Part shown: positions 9,203-18,391 of the stretch, piece after piece
How positions within the stretch are numbered: the first letter of the stretch is position 1
Layout of the letters: each line of letters opens with the position of its first letter
DNA from: SZUA-36 sp963704855
GTDB taxonomy: Bacteria > Pseudomonadota > Gammaproteobacteria > Xanthomonadales > SZUA-36
Direction of reading: 5' to 3'
DNA: 64,000 nucleotides
Assembly: GCA_963704855.1 (NCBI GenBank)
Contig: CAVPHY010000002.1
Location: forward strand, 124,001 to 188,000
Notes under the pieces: model-generated
What the model saw: the letters and a program-made list of their open reading frames with translations, nothing else
Databases searched by the model: none
What the model was told of the DNA's origin: nothing
Position numbers and translations under genes: made by a program

Positions 9203-9715
9203 CTAGAATAACGATCCTTGTTGCTTTTCAAGAGCGTCGGAGCGCCTGGTCTTTCGTGAATCTTTCTTTTTATCCGGCCTGGGCTGGCCTGACCCGGGTT
9301 TGGGCGGCTCGGCCTGAGTCTTTTCCGGCTTGGCTACCGGCACCACTCCGCCCTTTACCTTGTTTCCAGCCTGTTCTGCTGCAGGCCTCACCACCTGCCG
9401 GGATTTACCTGGTTTTTTTGCGCCTGAGGGTTTCGGTTCGCCACCTTTGTTTACGACCTTGAGCAGGTCATTTAGCTTGCAACCGGCTTCGAGTTCGTGA
9501 CGCAAAGTTTGTTTCTTATGGATGCGGTAACAGTTTCTACGGCCATTTTTTGTAACACTTATCATCCCGCCGTCCTGTAAATCGCGTACAATTTTTTGCA
9601 CGGCCCGCTCGGTGATACCCACATCGGCCGCAACATCACGCAACCGCGCTTCCGGGTCACGGGCGAGGCACACCAAAACATGACCGTGATTACTAAAGAG
9701 TGTCCAGTTGCTCAT
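9203..9715 (-). CDS. Winged-helix regulator with basic low-complexity tail
   Basis: The start at 9715 gives MSNWTLFSNHGHVLVCLARD, a conserved beginning for a MarR-like winged-helix family. The helix-turn-helix is about residues 24-50 (RLRDVAADVGITERAVQKI), followed by the wing (GGMISVTKNGRRNCYRI). From about residue 85 the protein becomes a Lys/Pro/Gly-rich tail (KPSGAKKPGKSRQ, PKPGSGQPRPDKKKDSRK) ending QQGSLF. The tail is longer and more basic than expected for the core family. An upstream start at 9790 would add 25 unlike residues and overlap the nhaA promoter. It may regulate the downstream reductase-like gene or the divergent nhaA. Confidence 0.8.
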   Translation of the reverse strand: MSNWTLFSNHGHVLVCLARDPEARLRDVAADVGITERAVQKIVRDLQDGGMISVTKNGRRNCYRIHKKQTLRHELEAGCKLNDLLKVVNKGGEPKPSGAKKPGKSRQVVRPAAEQAGNKVKGGVVPVAKPEKTQAEPPKPGSGQPRPDKKKDSRKTRRSDALEKQQGSLF

Positions 9716-9813
9716 ACATGTGTTCGCTTGGCAGGGAGTGTTACGTGAATTATATTTCGTGTTTATCATTTCTGCAAATGAACGATTCACAAAAATATTG
9801 GTAAAAATTACAA

Positions 9814-11001
9814 ATGATTAGCAAAACAGCTTACAAAGTTACCGAAGCCTGGCGTGAGTTTCTGCGCCTGGAATCCGCCGGCGGACTGATCCTGGTATTC
9901 GCTGCCATCCTGGCAGTGGTGCTGGCCAATTCGCCCTATGCTGATTTATACACCCGTTTGCTGGGGCTGAAACTGACCGTCATGATCGAAAGCTACGGTG
10001 TCAGCAAGCCCCTGTTACTGTGGGTGAATGACGGTCTGATGGCTGTCTTCTTCCTGCTTGTCGGGCTGGAGTTAAAGCGTGAGGTGGCAGAAGGCGAGCT
10101 GAGCAGCCCGGAGCAGATCGCCTTACCTGCGCTGGCGGCTGTAGGCGGGCTCGCGGTACCGGCACTGATCTACTGGCTGATCAACCGCGATAACCCGCAG
10201 GGGATCAATGGCTGGGCCATCCCGACCGCGACCGATATTGCATTTGCGCTGGCGATACTGAGCCTGCTTGGGAACCGCGTACCGGCCAGCCTGAAGGTGT
10301 TTCTGACAACTATTGCCATCTTCGATGACCTCGCCGCCATCATTATCATCGCGCTGTTCTATTCCGGAGACCTGAGCACATTGTCACTGACTGCGGCGGG
10401 CGCCGGTATAGTCGTGCTGTTTGCACTCAACCGCCTGGGTGTCAAAAGCCTGGCGGCTTACCTCATCGTTGGCATTTTCATCTGGTTATTCGTGCTCAAA
10501 TCCGGTGTTCACGCAACCCTGGCCGGTATCGCGGTGGCAGCGTTTATCCCGCTGAAGGACGGTGAGGACCACTCACCGTCACGTCACCTGGAACACATGC
10601 TGCACCCATGGGTTGCCTATGGGGTGCTGCCCATTTTCGCCTTTGCCAACGCCGGTATTCCGTTTGCCGGTGTGAACTCCGAGGCCGTGCTGGGAACGGT
10701 TTCGACCGGTATCATGCTGGGTCTGTTTTTTGGCAAGCAAATCGGTGTATTCGGTATGACTGCCCTGGTGATTGGCCTGGGTTTGGCCAGGAAGCCGGAA
10801 GGTTCCAGCTGGACCATGTTGTACGGTATCGCATTATTGTGCGGAATCGGCTTTACAATGAGCCTGTTTATCGGCGGGCTGGCATTCGAGCACGGTGGAT
10901 TCTCTCAAGGTGTTGCGCTCAGGATCGGTGTCATAGCAGGTTCGGTGGTCTCCGCATTCTGTGGCTGGCTGGTATTACACCTGAGCCTGCCGAAAGCCTG
11001 A
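9814..11001 (+). CDS. nhaA: Na+/H+ antiporter NhaA
   Basis: NhaA exchanges internal Na+ for external protons across the inner membrane and supports pH and salt tolerance. The 395 residues match the usual length of about 390. Family landmarks are FFLLVGLELKRE near residues 79-90, the TD pair in IPTATDIAFALAIL (about 140-141), and the ion-binding aspartate pair in AIFDDLAAIIII (171-172). Multiple membrane helices cover the protein, and CGIGFTMSLFIGGLAF is near the C-terminus. It is transcribed alone, divergent from the winged-helix gene. Its presence fits a marine or saline habitat but does not prove it. Confidence 0.97.
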   Translation: MISKTAYKVTEAWREFLRLESAGGLILVFAAILAVVLANSPYADLYTRLLGLKLTVMIESYGVSKPLLLWVNDGLMAVFFLLVGLELKREVAEGELSSPEQIALPALAAVGGLAVPALIYWLINRDNPQGINGWAIPTATDIAFALAILSLLGNRVPASLKVFLTTIAIFDDLAAIIIIALFYSGDLSTLSLTAAGAGIVVLFALNRLGVKSLAAYLIVGIFIWLFVLKSGVHATLAGIAVAAFIPLKDGEDHSPSRHLEHMLHPWVAYGVLPIFAFANAGIPFAGVNSEAVLGTVSTGIMLGLFFGKQIGVFGMTALVIGLGLARKPEGSSWTMLYGIALLCGIGFTMSLFIGGLAFEHGGFSQGVALRIGVIAGSVVSAFCGWLVLHLSLPKA

Positions 11002-11053
11002 TGAGCATCCTGGGGAGTGGTTTTTCCAGACCCGGGTCACCGGGTTAGTTAAT

Positions 11054-13090
11054 TTACAGCCTCGCAGCGAGTTCACTGCCTTCGCGGATAGCGTACTTGG
11101 CATCCAGCTCAGCGGCCTTTTTTGCGCCACCGATGATATGCAGTGACAAACCCCTCCCACCCAGCGTATCCGCCAGGTCGAGATTACTGACCTGCCCTGC
11201 GCAAATCACCACGTGTTCGACCTCAAGCAGTTGTTTTTGCCCGTCTATGCTGATGTGCAAGCCCTGGTCATCAATCAGCTCATAGCTCACATTACCCAGC
11301 ATATGAACACCGCGGTGACGCAGGCTCAGACGATGAATCCAGCCGGTGGTCTTACCCAGCGTTTTACCGGGTTTGCCGGCCCTGCGCTGTAACAGCCAGA
11401 TCTCGCGTGGCGACTTGGGCGCCTGTGCTTTCACACCTTCAACCCCGCCCCTGGCCTTCAAACTGCGGTCAATACCCCACTCCCTGGTAAAGGCCTCCAC
11501 GGGATCGGATAGCGGGTCATGCTCTTGTGAATGGCTCAGGAACTCGGCAACATCAAAACCGATACCGCCGGCACCTATGATCGCTACGCTGCGGCCAATC
11601 TTGACCTTGTTGGTCAGAACATCGATATAGGAGACGACCTTGCTGTGATCAATACCCGGCAGTTCAATCTTGCGTGGATGAACACCGGTGGCCAGCACGA
11701 CCTCGTCATAGCCCGCAAGATCCTCGGTGGAAATACAGGTATCCAGTTGCAGGTCCACATCGGTGCGCTCCAGTTCGCCACGAAAATAATCGAGACTCGC
11801 AGAGAACTCCTCCTTTCCCGGGATCTTTTTTGCCATGTTGAACTGCCCGCCGATTTCACCTGACTGGTCAAACAGGCTGACCCGGTGACCCCGCCGGGCG
11901 GCAACCGTTGCGAATGCGAGGCCCGCCGGACCCGCCCCCACAACCGCGATGGCCTTTATGTTTTCGGCGGGCAGATAATTCAGCTCCGTCTCGCGGCAGG
12001 CACGCGGGTTGACAAGGCAGGAACAGGTCTTACGACTGAAGGTATGGTCCAGGCAGGCCTGGTTACAGGCGATACAGATATTGATCTCTTCTGGCCTGCC
12101 CTGGCGGGCCTTTTTAACAAACTCCGCATCTGCCAGCAAAGGCCTTGCCATGGACACCATGTCGGCATCGCCCCGGGCAAGGATTTCCTCCGCCACTTCA
12201 GGGGTATTGATCCGGTTGGTGGTAATCACCGGTATATTGACCTCCGGCCGCATGCGCGCAGTCACCCAGCTGAATGCACCCCGGGGAACCATGGTGGCAA
12301 TGGTGGGTATACGCGCTTCATGCCAGCCGATACCGGTGTTGAGCAGGCTCGCACCTGAAGCCTCGGCCATTTTCGCCTGTTCTACGACCTCATCCCAACT
12401 ATTCCCGTCGGGTAAGAGATCCAGCATCGACAGGCGATAGATGATAATAAAATCCTTGCCGGCCACCTCACGGCAGCGGCTGAGGATCTCTTCCGCAATC
12501 CGGTAACGGTTGCGGGTGCTGCCCCCCCATTCATCCGTCCGTTTATTGACATGGTTGGTGGTAAATTCGTTGATGAAATAACCCTCTGAACCCATGATTT
12601 CGACACCGTCATAACCTGCCTCGACGGCCAGCCTGGTCGCACGGATAAACTTCCTGATCTGTTTTTCAACACCCCGGGATGACAGCGCGCGGGGTTTAAA
12701 GGGCGTAATCGGCGATTGGATAGCACTGGGGGCAACGCTCAGGGGGTGGTAGCTGTAGCGACCGCCATGCAAGATCTGCATGCAGATCTTGCCATCAGCG
12801 GCATGCACGGCCGAGGTTACCAGCCGGTGCCGGGGCACCTGTAAACGGCTGAACAGACCCGATGGGGTCGGCAGCAGCGAACCGCGTAATCCGGGCGCAA
12901 TGCCACCGGTCACTATCAGGCCGACCTCACCCGCGGCCCGTTCCGCAAAATAGGCGGCGAGTCTCGGAAAATCTTTCTTACGATCCTCCAGCCCCGTGTG
13001 CATGGAACCCATCAGCACACGGTTTTTCAACGTGGTGAAACCCAGGTCAAGGGGTGCCAGTAAATGGGGAAAACGCGACTCAGCGGGCAT
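11054..13090 (-). CDS. FadH-type NADPH:2,4-dienoyl-CoA reductase family protein
   Basis: This 678-residue flavoprotein has the three-part FadH architecture. An old-yellow-enzyme barrel covers about 1-330 (TTLKNRVLMGSMHTGLED, QILHGGRYSY, EIMGSEGYFINEF). An iron-sulfur cysteine cluster follows (CIACNQACLD with TCSCLVNP). FAD and NAD(P) Rossmann domains complete it (AIAVVGAGPAGLAFATVA; SVAIIGAGGIGFDVAEF). FadH reduces 2,4-dienoyl-CoA during beta-oxidation of unsaturated fatty acids. The start at 13090 follows GAGGAG at good spacing and lies inside the end of the MTIP gene (11-base overlap), so translation is probably coupled. The pairing with nucleoside salvage is unusual and may be only operon packing. 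Confidence 0.93.
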   Translation of the reverse strand: MPAESRFPHLLAPLDLGFTTLKNRVLMGSMHTGLEDRKKDFPRLAAYFAERAAGEVGLIVTGGIAPGLRGSLLPTPSGLFSRLQVPRHRLVTSAVHAADGKICMQILHGGRYSYHPLSVAPSAIQSPITPFKPRALSSRGVEKQIRKFIRATRLAVEAGYDGVEIMGSEGYFINEFTTNHVNKRTDEWGGSTRNRYRIAEEILSRCREVAGKDFIIIYRLSMLDLLPDGNSWDEVVEQAKMAEASGASLLNTGIGWHEARIPTIATMVPRGAFSWVTARMRPEVNIPVITTNRINTPEVAEEILARGDADMVSMARPLLADAEFVKKARQGRPEEINICIACNQACLDHTFSRKTCSCLVNPRACRETELNYLPAENIKAIAVVGAGPAGLAFATVAARRGHRVSLFDQSGEIGGQFNMAKKIPGKEEFSASLDYFRGELERTDVDLQLDTCISTEDLAGYDEVVLATGVHPRKIELPGIDHSKVVSYIDVLTNKVKIGRSVAIIGAGGIGFDVAEFLSHSQEHDPLSDPVEAFTREWGIDRSLKARGGVEGVKAQAPKSPREIWLLQRRAGKPGKTLGKTTGWIHRLSLRHRGVHMLGNVSYELIDDQGLHISIDGQKQLLEVEHVVICAGQVSNLDLADTLGGRGLSLHIIGGAKKAAELDAKYAIREGSELAARL

Positions 13091-13826
13091 GCGGAAACTC
13101 CTCAAAAAAAAGACCTAATAATCTACGAACCTTTATCATGGCGAGCGCCAGCGTGGCTTCAATGGCCGCCATGGTCACCGGCTCCTGTTCGAGCCCGGCG
13201 GCCCAGTTCGCCGTGATACAAAGGCTGGCGTAATCCAGGCCGGCCTCACGCGCCAGTGCGGCTTCGGGCATGGTAGTCATACCCACGAGGTCACAACCAT
13301 CCCGTTTGAACTTCCTGATTTCCGCGGCCGTTTCAAGCCGTGGGCCCTGGCTTACGGCAACACAGCCACCATCGATCAAGTCGATATCGGCTTCGGCGGC
13401 TGTTCGGAGCAGACCCCGCCGCACTCGCCCATCGAACGGCCCGGCAAATTCAGTGTGCACTAATGCGTCGGTGGCGCTCATACTGAAAGTGTGCGCCCTG
13501 CCCCAGGTGTAATCAATCAGCTGGTCGGGTACGCTCAGCCCCCCCGGTTGGCAGGCGGCTGAAATACCACCGACCGCGTTGACGGCAATAATGCCTTCAA
13601 CCTCCATTTGCCTGAGAGCATCCACATTGGCGCGGTAGTTCACGGCATGTGGTGGTATTTCGTGGCGTTGGCCATGACGCGGCAGAAAAAACACCTGTGA
13701 TTTGCCGATGCGATACTCTGCCAGGCTGGCTGAGGGCTGACCATAAGCTGTACTGATGTCATGGGACATCACGGCCTTGCCAAAATGATCAAGACCCGTA
13801 CCACCAATCAGACCCAGGCGTTGCAT
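13080..13826 (-). CDS. S-methyl-5'-thioinosine phosphorylase
   Basis: This 248-residue purine nucleoside phosphorylase belongs to the MTAP/MTIP branch. It has GGTGLDHFG at the phosphate site, FFLPRHGQRHEIPPHAVNYR, and the base-binding MTTMPEAALAREAGL. Where methylthioadenosine phosphorylases have an Asp in the base pocket, this protein has Asn207 in the segment ITANWAAGL, as in the characterised Pseudomonas aeruginosa methylthioinosine enzyme. This points to a 6-oxopurine substrate and release of hypoxanthine. The next upstream gene is a hypoxanthine phosphoribosyltransferase, which fits. The specific reaction is inferred from residues and context. Confidence 0.87.
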   Translation of the reverse strand: MQRLGLIGGTGLDHFGKAVMSHDISTAYGQPSASLAEYRIGKSQVFFLPRHGQRHEIPPHAVNYRANVDALRQMEVEGIIAVNAVGGISAACQPGGLSVPDQLIDYTWGRAHTFSMSATDALVHTEFAGPFDGRVRRGLLRTAAEADIDLIDGGCVAVSQGPRLETAAEIRKFKRDGCDLVGMTTMPEAALAREAGLDYASLCITANWAAGLEQEPVTMAAIEATLALAMIKVRRLLGLFFEEFPHAR

Positions 13827-13863
13827 CGCTAATCTCCAGGCGCCACAATCTCACCCTGCTGCA

Positions 13864-14415
13864 TCACTCGTCTCCAAGGACCAGTATTTCATCCAGGTGC
13901 CGCCACTCCTCATAGGCATCCATACCACAGCCAAATACGTACACATCCGGCACGTCGAGACCGACAAAATCGACATAATCCCGCGACAGGCCGCGGTCGT
14001 GGTCCTTGCGAACCAGCGCGGCCATCTTCACCGAACCTGCCTTGCGGCTTTCAACAGAACCCTTGATCGCCGCCAGCGTGTTGCCCTCATCGAATATGTC
14101 GTCGATGATCAGTACATTTCTGCCTGCGAGGTTTAGCCTGGGGGGTACCCGGTATTCCAGTTCTGCACCATAAAGGCCACCGCGATAACGGGTTGCGTGG
14201 ACAAAATCCATCTGTATGGGCATTTTAAGTTTCGTGACCAGCCACGCCGCCGGGATGATTGCACCGGTCAAAACCGATATCACTACGAGCGGTTCGTCAC
14301 CGTAGAATGCGTTGATCTCATCGGCCATTTTCTGCACTGCCGCCATAACTTCCTCACGCTTGAAAAGAACCCGTGAGTTCTCCAGCAAGGTATGCGGATC
14401 CGGGGTGTCACTCAT
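13864..14415 (-). CDS. hpt: Hypoxanthine-guanine phosphoribosyltransferase
   Basis: The enzyme transfers ribose-phosphate from PRPP to hypoxanthine or guanine. The PRPP-binding signature is VLIIDDIFDEGNTLAAI, and VISVLTGAIIPAAWLV precedes it. The start ATG at 14415 overlaps the nagZ stop by four bases, giving 183 residues, close to the family norm. An upstream frame to 14472 lies wholly within nagZ and is not needed. It is the middle gene of rlmD-nagZ-hpt-MTIP-fadH. Hypoxanthine released by the next gene's product would be its substrate, so the two complete a methylthio-nucleoside salvage route. Confidence 0.95.
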   Translation of the reverse strand: MSDTPDPHTLLENSRVLFKREEVMAAVQKMADEINAFYGDEPLVVISVLTGAIIPAAWLVTKLKMPIQMDFVHATRYRGGLYGAELEYRVPPRLNLAGRNVLIIDDIFDEGNTLAAIKGSVESRKAGSVKMAALVRKDHDRGLSRDYVDFVGLDVPDVYVFGCGMDAYEEWRHLDEILVLGDE

Positions 14416-15473
14416 AGCCATTTCGATTGCTCCAATTCCAGTTGTGTAATTGTTTTTGTCCATTGCCGCCATTCACTGACACGCTCCACCTCATCGCGTG
14501 TCGCGCTGATGCGACCCTTGAGCCTCCTGAGTGCGTTATCCGCATCCTGAAAAGAAAGCTCTTCATTCGCCAGCAATTGCCGGACATCCTGTGGATCGCA
14601 AACCAGTACTGCGTCGCAACCCGCAAGCAGCGAATCCTGCACCCGCTGAAGCAGGCCACCGGCAACCTTGGCTGCGTACATGCCCAGGTCATCAGAAAAT
14701 ATCGTACCCCGGTAAGCCAGCTTTTCTCTCAGGATAGTCCTGATCCAGAATGGTGAATAACCCGCAGGCTGCTTATCTGCTGCCGGATAAAGCACATGCG
14801 CCATCATCATCGCATCCAACTTGCCGGCCAGCGCTGCAAACGGTTTCAGGTCGGCTGCTTCTATCTCTTCAAACGGACGCGGATCACATACATCATCGGT
14901 GTGCGAATCCGCTTCCACCGAACCATGACCGGGGAAATGCTTGCCGGTCGCTGCCATTCCGGCATCGTGCATACCACCGATGTAGGCGCCGGAAAGCGCG
15001 ATTATGGCCGATGGATCCGCTGCGAACGCCCGGTCGCCGATTACCACGCTGCGGTCACCAAGGTCCAGTACCGGCGCAAAACTCAAATCAACACCACAGA
15101 GCAGCAATTCCGTGGCCATGACACGGCCGTGCCGGTAGGCGAAATCGAGTGCGTTTTCAGCCGATTCGACGTACATTTTTCCAAGCACAGCCAACGGTGG
15201 CAAGGGCGTAAAACCTTCTCTGAACCGCTGTACACGCCCACCTTCATGGTCAACGCAGATCAACAGATCGCGCCCAGCGATATGCGTAATTGAGGAGGTG
15301 AGTTCCATCAACTGTGAAAGATCGCGGTAGTTGCGGGTAAACAGAACGATGCCGCCCACGGCCGGGTGGCGCAACCAGTTGACCTCTTCGTGGCTGACCC
15401 CAGTACCGGCCAGACCTATCAACAATGGCCCCAGGAGTTGGCCATCGCCGGTTTGCAACTTATCAGGGGTCAT
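14412..15473 (-). CDS. nagZ: Beta-N-acetylhexosaminidase (cell-wall recycling)
   Basis: NagZ removes N-acetylglucosamine from anhydromuropeptides in the cytosol. The 353-residue glycoside hydrolase family 3 protein has the KHFPGHGSVEADSHTD motif, which carries the flexible catalytic loop His/Asp, and CVDHEGGRVQRFREGFTPLP. The length matches single-domain NagZ (about 340). Its start overlaps the rlmD stop and its stop overlaps the hpt start, each by four bases. There is no signal peptide, as expected for a cytoplasmic recycling enzyme. Confidence 0.97.
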   Translation of the reverse strand: MTPDKLQTGDGQLLGPLLIGLAGTGVSHEEVNWLRHPAVGGIVLFTRNYRDLSQLMELTSSITHIAGRDLLICVDHEGGRVQRFREGFTPLPPLAVLGKMYVESAENALDFAYRHGRVMATELLLCGVDLSFAPVLDLGDRSVVIGDRAFAADPSAIIALSGAYIGGMHDAGMAATGKHFPGHGSVEADSHTDDVCDPRPFEEIEAADLKPFAALAGKLDAMMMAHVLYPAADKQPAGYSPFWIRTILREKLAYRGTIFSDDLGMYAAKVAGGLLQRVQDSLLAGCDAVLVCDPQDVRQLLANEELSFQDADNALRRLKGRISATRDEVERVSEWRQWTKTITQLELEQSKWL

Positions 15474-16813
15474 ACCCTTTCCCCATCAGATCTTCGCTCA
15501 AACATCGCAATGGCTTCGCTGTGGTGGGTATGCGGGAACATATTCATGACGCCGGCTCCAATAAGGTTGAAATCGTGCTGCCTGACCAGGATACCTGCGT
15601 CCCTCGCGAGGGTTTCCGGGTTACAGGAGATATATAACACGAGACTCACCCCGCTGGCAGCGATCCACGGCAGTAATTCCTGTGCACCCGATCGCGGCGG
15701 ATCCAGCAGGACTTTATTGTAACCGGATGATGGCCAGGGTGGCGTAACACCGGCCTCGTACAGATCAGCTATCTGAAAGTCAACATTCTCCAGGCCATTG
15801 AGAACGGCATTCGCGCGGGCGCGTCCGACCATCTCGGCAGACCCTTCCAGACCGGTTACCCGGCCGGCGCTCTTCGCCAGCGGCAGTGTAAAATTGCCAA
15901 GACCACAGAACAGATCCAGGATGTTGTCGCAGACTTGCGGCTCCAGCAATTCCAGTGCACGTTCGACCATCCGCTGGTTCACGGCACCATTAACCTGTAT
16001 AAAATCAAGCGGTTCAAAACGGAACCTCAGACCCAGTGACTCAAATGCATATTCCAGTTGAAAGTCAATGGGCTCGAATAATGTCACGCTGTCCGGGCCT
16101 GCGGCCTGTAAAAATATACCAAGACCGGTGTCCCGCGCGAAACTCCGCAGAATATCGGTATCCCCGCCGGACAATACCACCAGGTGACGGATGATGATGG
16201 CGCAGCGCTCATCGCCACAGGCAACTTCGATCTGCGGAATGCTTGCCCGGCACTCCAGCGACCCGATCATGGCTGACATCGCTGGCAGGGCATCGGCAAT
16301 AACCGGATGCAGGATATGGCACTCATCCATTTCCACAACATAGCGGCCGTTGCGTTCGCGAAACCCGATCAGGACCCGCTCCTTGGCAATGACATCACGC
16401 ACGGAAAGCCGCGCCTTTCGGCGATAGTTCCAGTGGGATGCGTCCAATGGCTCATAGACTTCATCCGGTTCGACACCACCGATGTCCCGCAGGGTTTTAA
16501 GTAAAGCGGCCTGTTTGCGAGCCAGTTGGGCTTCCATTGACATGTGCTGCAGGCTGCACGCGCCACAACTGCCAAATGAAGGGCAGCGGGCCTCGACGCG
16601 CTCGGCAGACGGGCGCAGGACCTGCAGCGTTTCTGCCTTGCCCCTGTTGCGGCGTCCAAACAAGTATCGCGCGATGACTTTTTCACCGGCCAGGGCATCG
16701 AACACATGCAGTTTTTTTTCTTCGTATACAGCCAAGCCCAGGCCCTTTGCGTCCTGTGAACCGATTTCCACTTCAAAAGGCTGGTCGGACAGCTTTTTAC
16801 GACTACGCCCCAT
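15470..16813 (-). CDS. rlmD: 23S rRNA (uracil-1939-C5)-methyltransferase RlmD
   Basis: RlmD methylates U1939 of 23S rRNA using SAM. The 447-residue protein has an N-terminal TRAM-like domain and a 4Fe-4S cysteine pattern (CPSFGSCGACSLQH plus the later Cys in DECHIL). The SAM-binding core is NILDLFCGLGNFTLPLA, with LLDPPRSGA and the catalytic Cys in YISCNPETLARD. It is first in the operon leading to nagZ. Upstream, 16850-16898 is very A/T-rich and could provide a promoter UP element. Confidence 0.97.
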   Translation of the reverse strand: MGRSRKKLSDQPFEVEIGSQDAKGLGLAVYEEKKLHVFDALAGEKVIARYLFGRRNRGKAETLQVLRPSAERVEARCPSFGSCGACSLQHMSMEAQLARKQAALLKTLRDIGGVEPDEVYEPLDASHWNYRRKARLSVRDVIAKERVLIGFRERNGRYVVEMDECHILHPVIADALPAMSAMIGSLECRASIPQIEVACGDERCAIIIRHLVVLSGGDTDILRSFARDTGLGIFLQAAGPDSVTLFEPIDFQLEYAFESLGLRFRFEPLDFIQVNGAVNQRMVERALELLEPQVCDNILDLFCGLGNFTLPLAKSAGRVTGLEGSAEMVGRARANAVLNGLENVDFQIADLYEAGVTPPWPSSGYNKVLLDPPRSGAQELLPWIAASGVSLVLYISCNPETLARDAGILVRQHDFNLIGAGVMNMFPHTHHSEAIAMFERRSDGERV

Positions 16814-16849
16814 GGGTCGGAGCCCTGCTATATATCGTGCTTAAAGAAA

Positions 16850-16897
16850 TTGATAAATGCATTCTATTTTATTGATTTTATTTATTTTATTGAATTT
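16850..16897. other. A/T-rich spacer between pdxJ and rlmD
   Basis: The 84 bases between the pdxJ stop and the rlmD start are strikingly A/T-rich, with repeated TTTTATT units on the plus strand, inside GC-rich surroundings. Weak 7-base arms (AGAAATT/AATTTCT) flank it but give no convincing terminator. It most likely contains the rlmD promoter. Confidence 0.35.
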
Positions 16898-17620
<723 letters not shown>

Positions 17621-17650
17621 AACGGTATACCTCTCAAATTGCCGGCAAGC

Positions 17651-18343
17651 TCAGGCTGAAAACAGGGACAGGCTTGCCAATGGCTTATCACCCAGATGAT
17701 AGCCGATTACGCTGCGCATCAGCATACGTAATTCCAAAAGATTTTCAGCGTGCAGGTCTTCGCCGTGCAAGGCCAGTAACGCGGCGCCTGAAACCCGGCC
17801 CTTGCCCGGCCCTGGAGCGGCTACGGGGCCGCGCTGTGGCGGGTAGTCGTACCAGCTTTGCGACACTATCCCGGCGCCGCTTTCATATTCCCTGTCCAGC
17901 AACATCGCGTAACCGATGGCTTCCAGCAGGTGTTTTTCAAACACCCTCAGAAGTGGCTGGGGTGCGGCTTCGGCAGCCAGTTCAGACAACACATGCCGGT
18001 AACGCTCAAAAACCTCAGCATGCGGATCACCGCGGTGCAGCAATCGCATCAGCAGTTCATTCAGATACAGGCCACAATACAATGCCTGGCCTCGTAAAGC
18101 GGGGGGTGATGCCACCTGGTCGGCAGCCGTCAGCGTCCCCAGCTCGGTTTTCTGGTTCCAGCCAAGCAGCAATGGCCGAAAGGGTTGCAGGACGTTCCGC
18201 CAGCGGGAGCGGGCCGACTTCGCGCCCCGGGCAACCACGGCAACACGACCATGTTCCCGTGTAAACGCTTCAACGATCAGGCTGGTTTCCTGGAAGGCGC
18301 GGGTATGCAGGATATAGGCCGGTTCCAGTTGTATACGACTCAT
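17651..18343 (-). CDS. recO: DNA repair protein RecO
   Basis: RecO anneals DNA strands and loads RecA at gaps together with RecR. The 230-residue protein has the N-terminal OB-fold motif AYILHTRAFQETSLIVEAFT with RVAVVARGA. The helical part includes LYCGLYLNELLMRLLHRGDP, followed by the C-terminal domain. The zinc-finger cysteines of some RecO proteins are not obvious, which is normal in gammaproteobacteria. It lies between era and pdxJ in the conserved order. Confidence 0.95.
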   Translation of the reverse strand: MSRIQLEPAYILHTRAFQETSLIVEAFTREHGRVAVVARGAKSARSRWRNVLQPFRPLLLGWNQKTELGTLTAADQVASPPALRGQALYCGLYLNELLMRLLHRGDPHAEVFERYRHVLSELAAEAAPQPLLRVFEKHLLEAIGYAMLLDREYESGAGIVSQSWYDYPPQRGPVAAPGPGKGRVSGAALLALHGEDLHAENLLELRMLMRSVIGYHLGDKPLASLSLFSA

Positions 18344-18391
18344 CAGTATCGCCTTGAACGGGCGCGCAAACCGGGCGCCAGTATAAATAAA

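Noticed and set aside
16850..16897. T-rich stretch as a terminator of the pdxJ operon
   Set aside because: There is no stable stem before a T-run on the transcribed strand. The composition fits a promoter region better.
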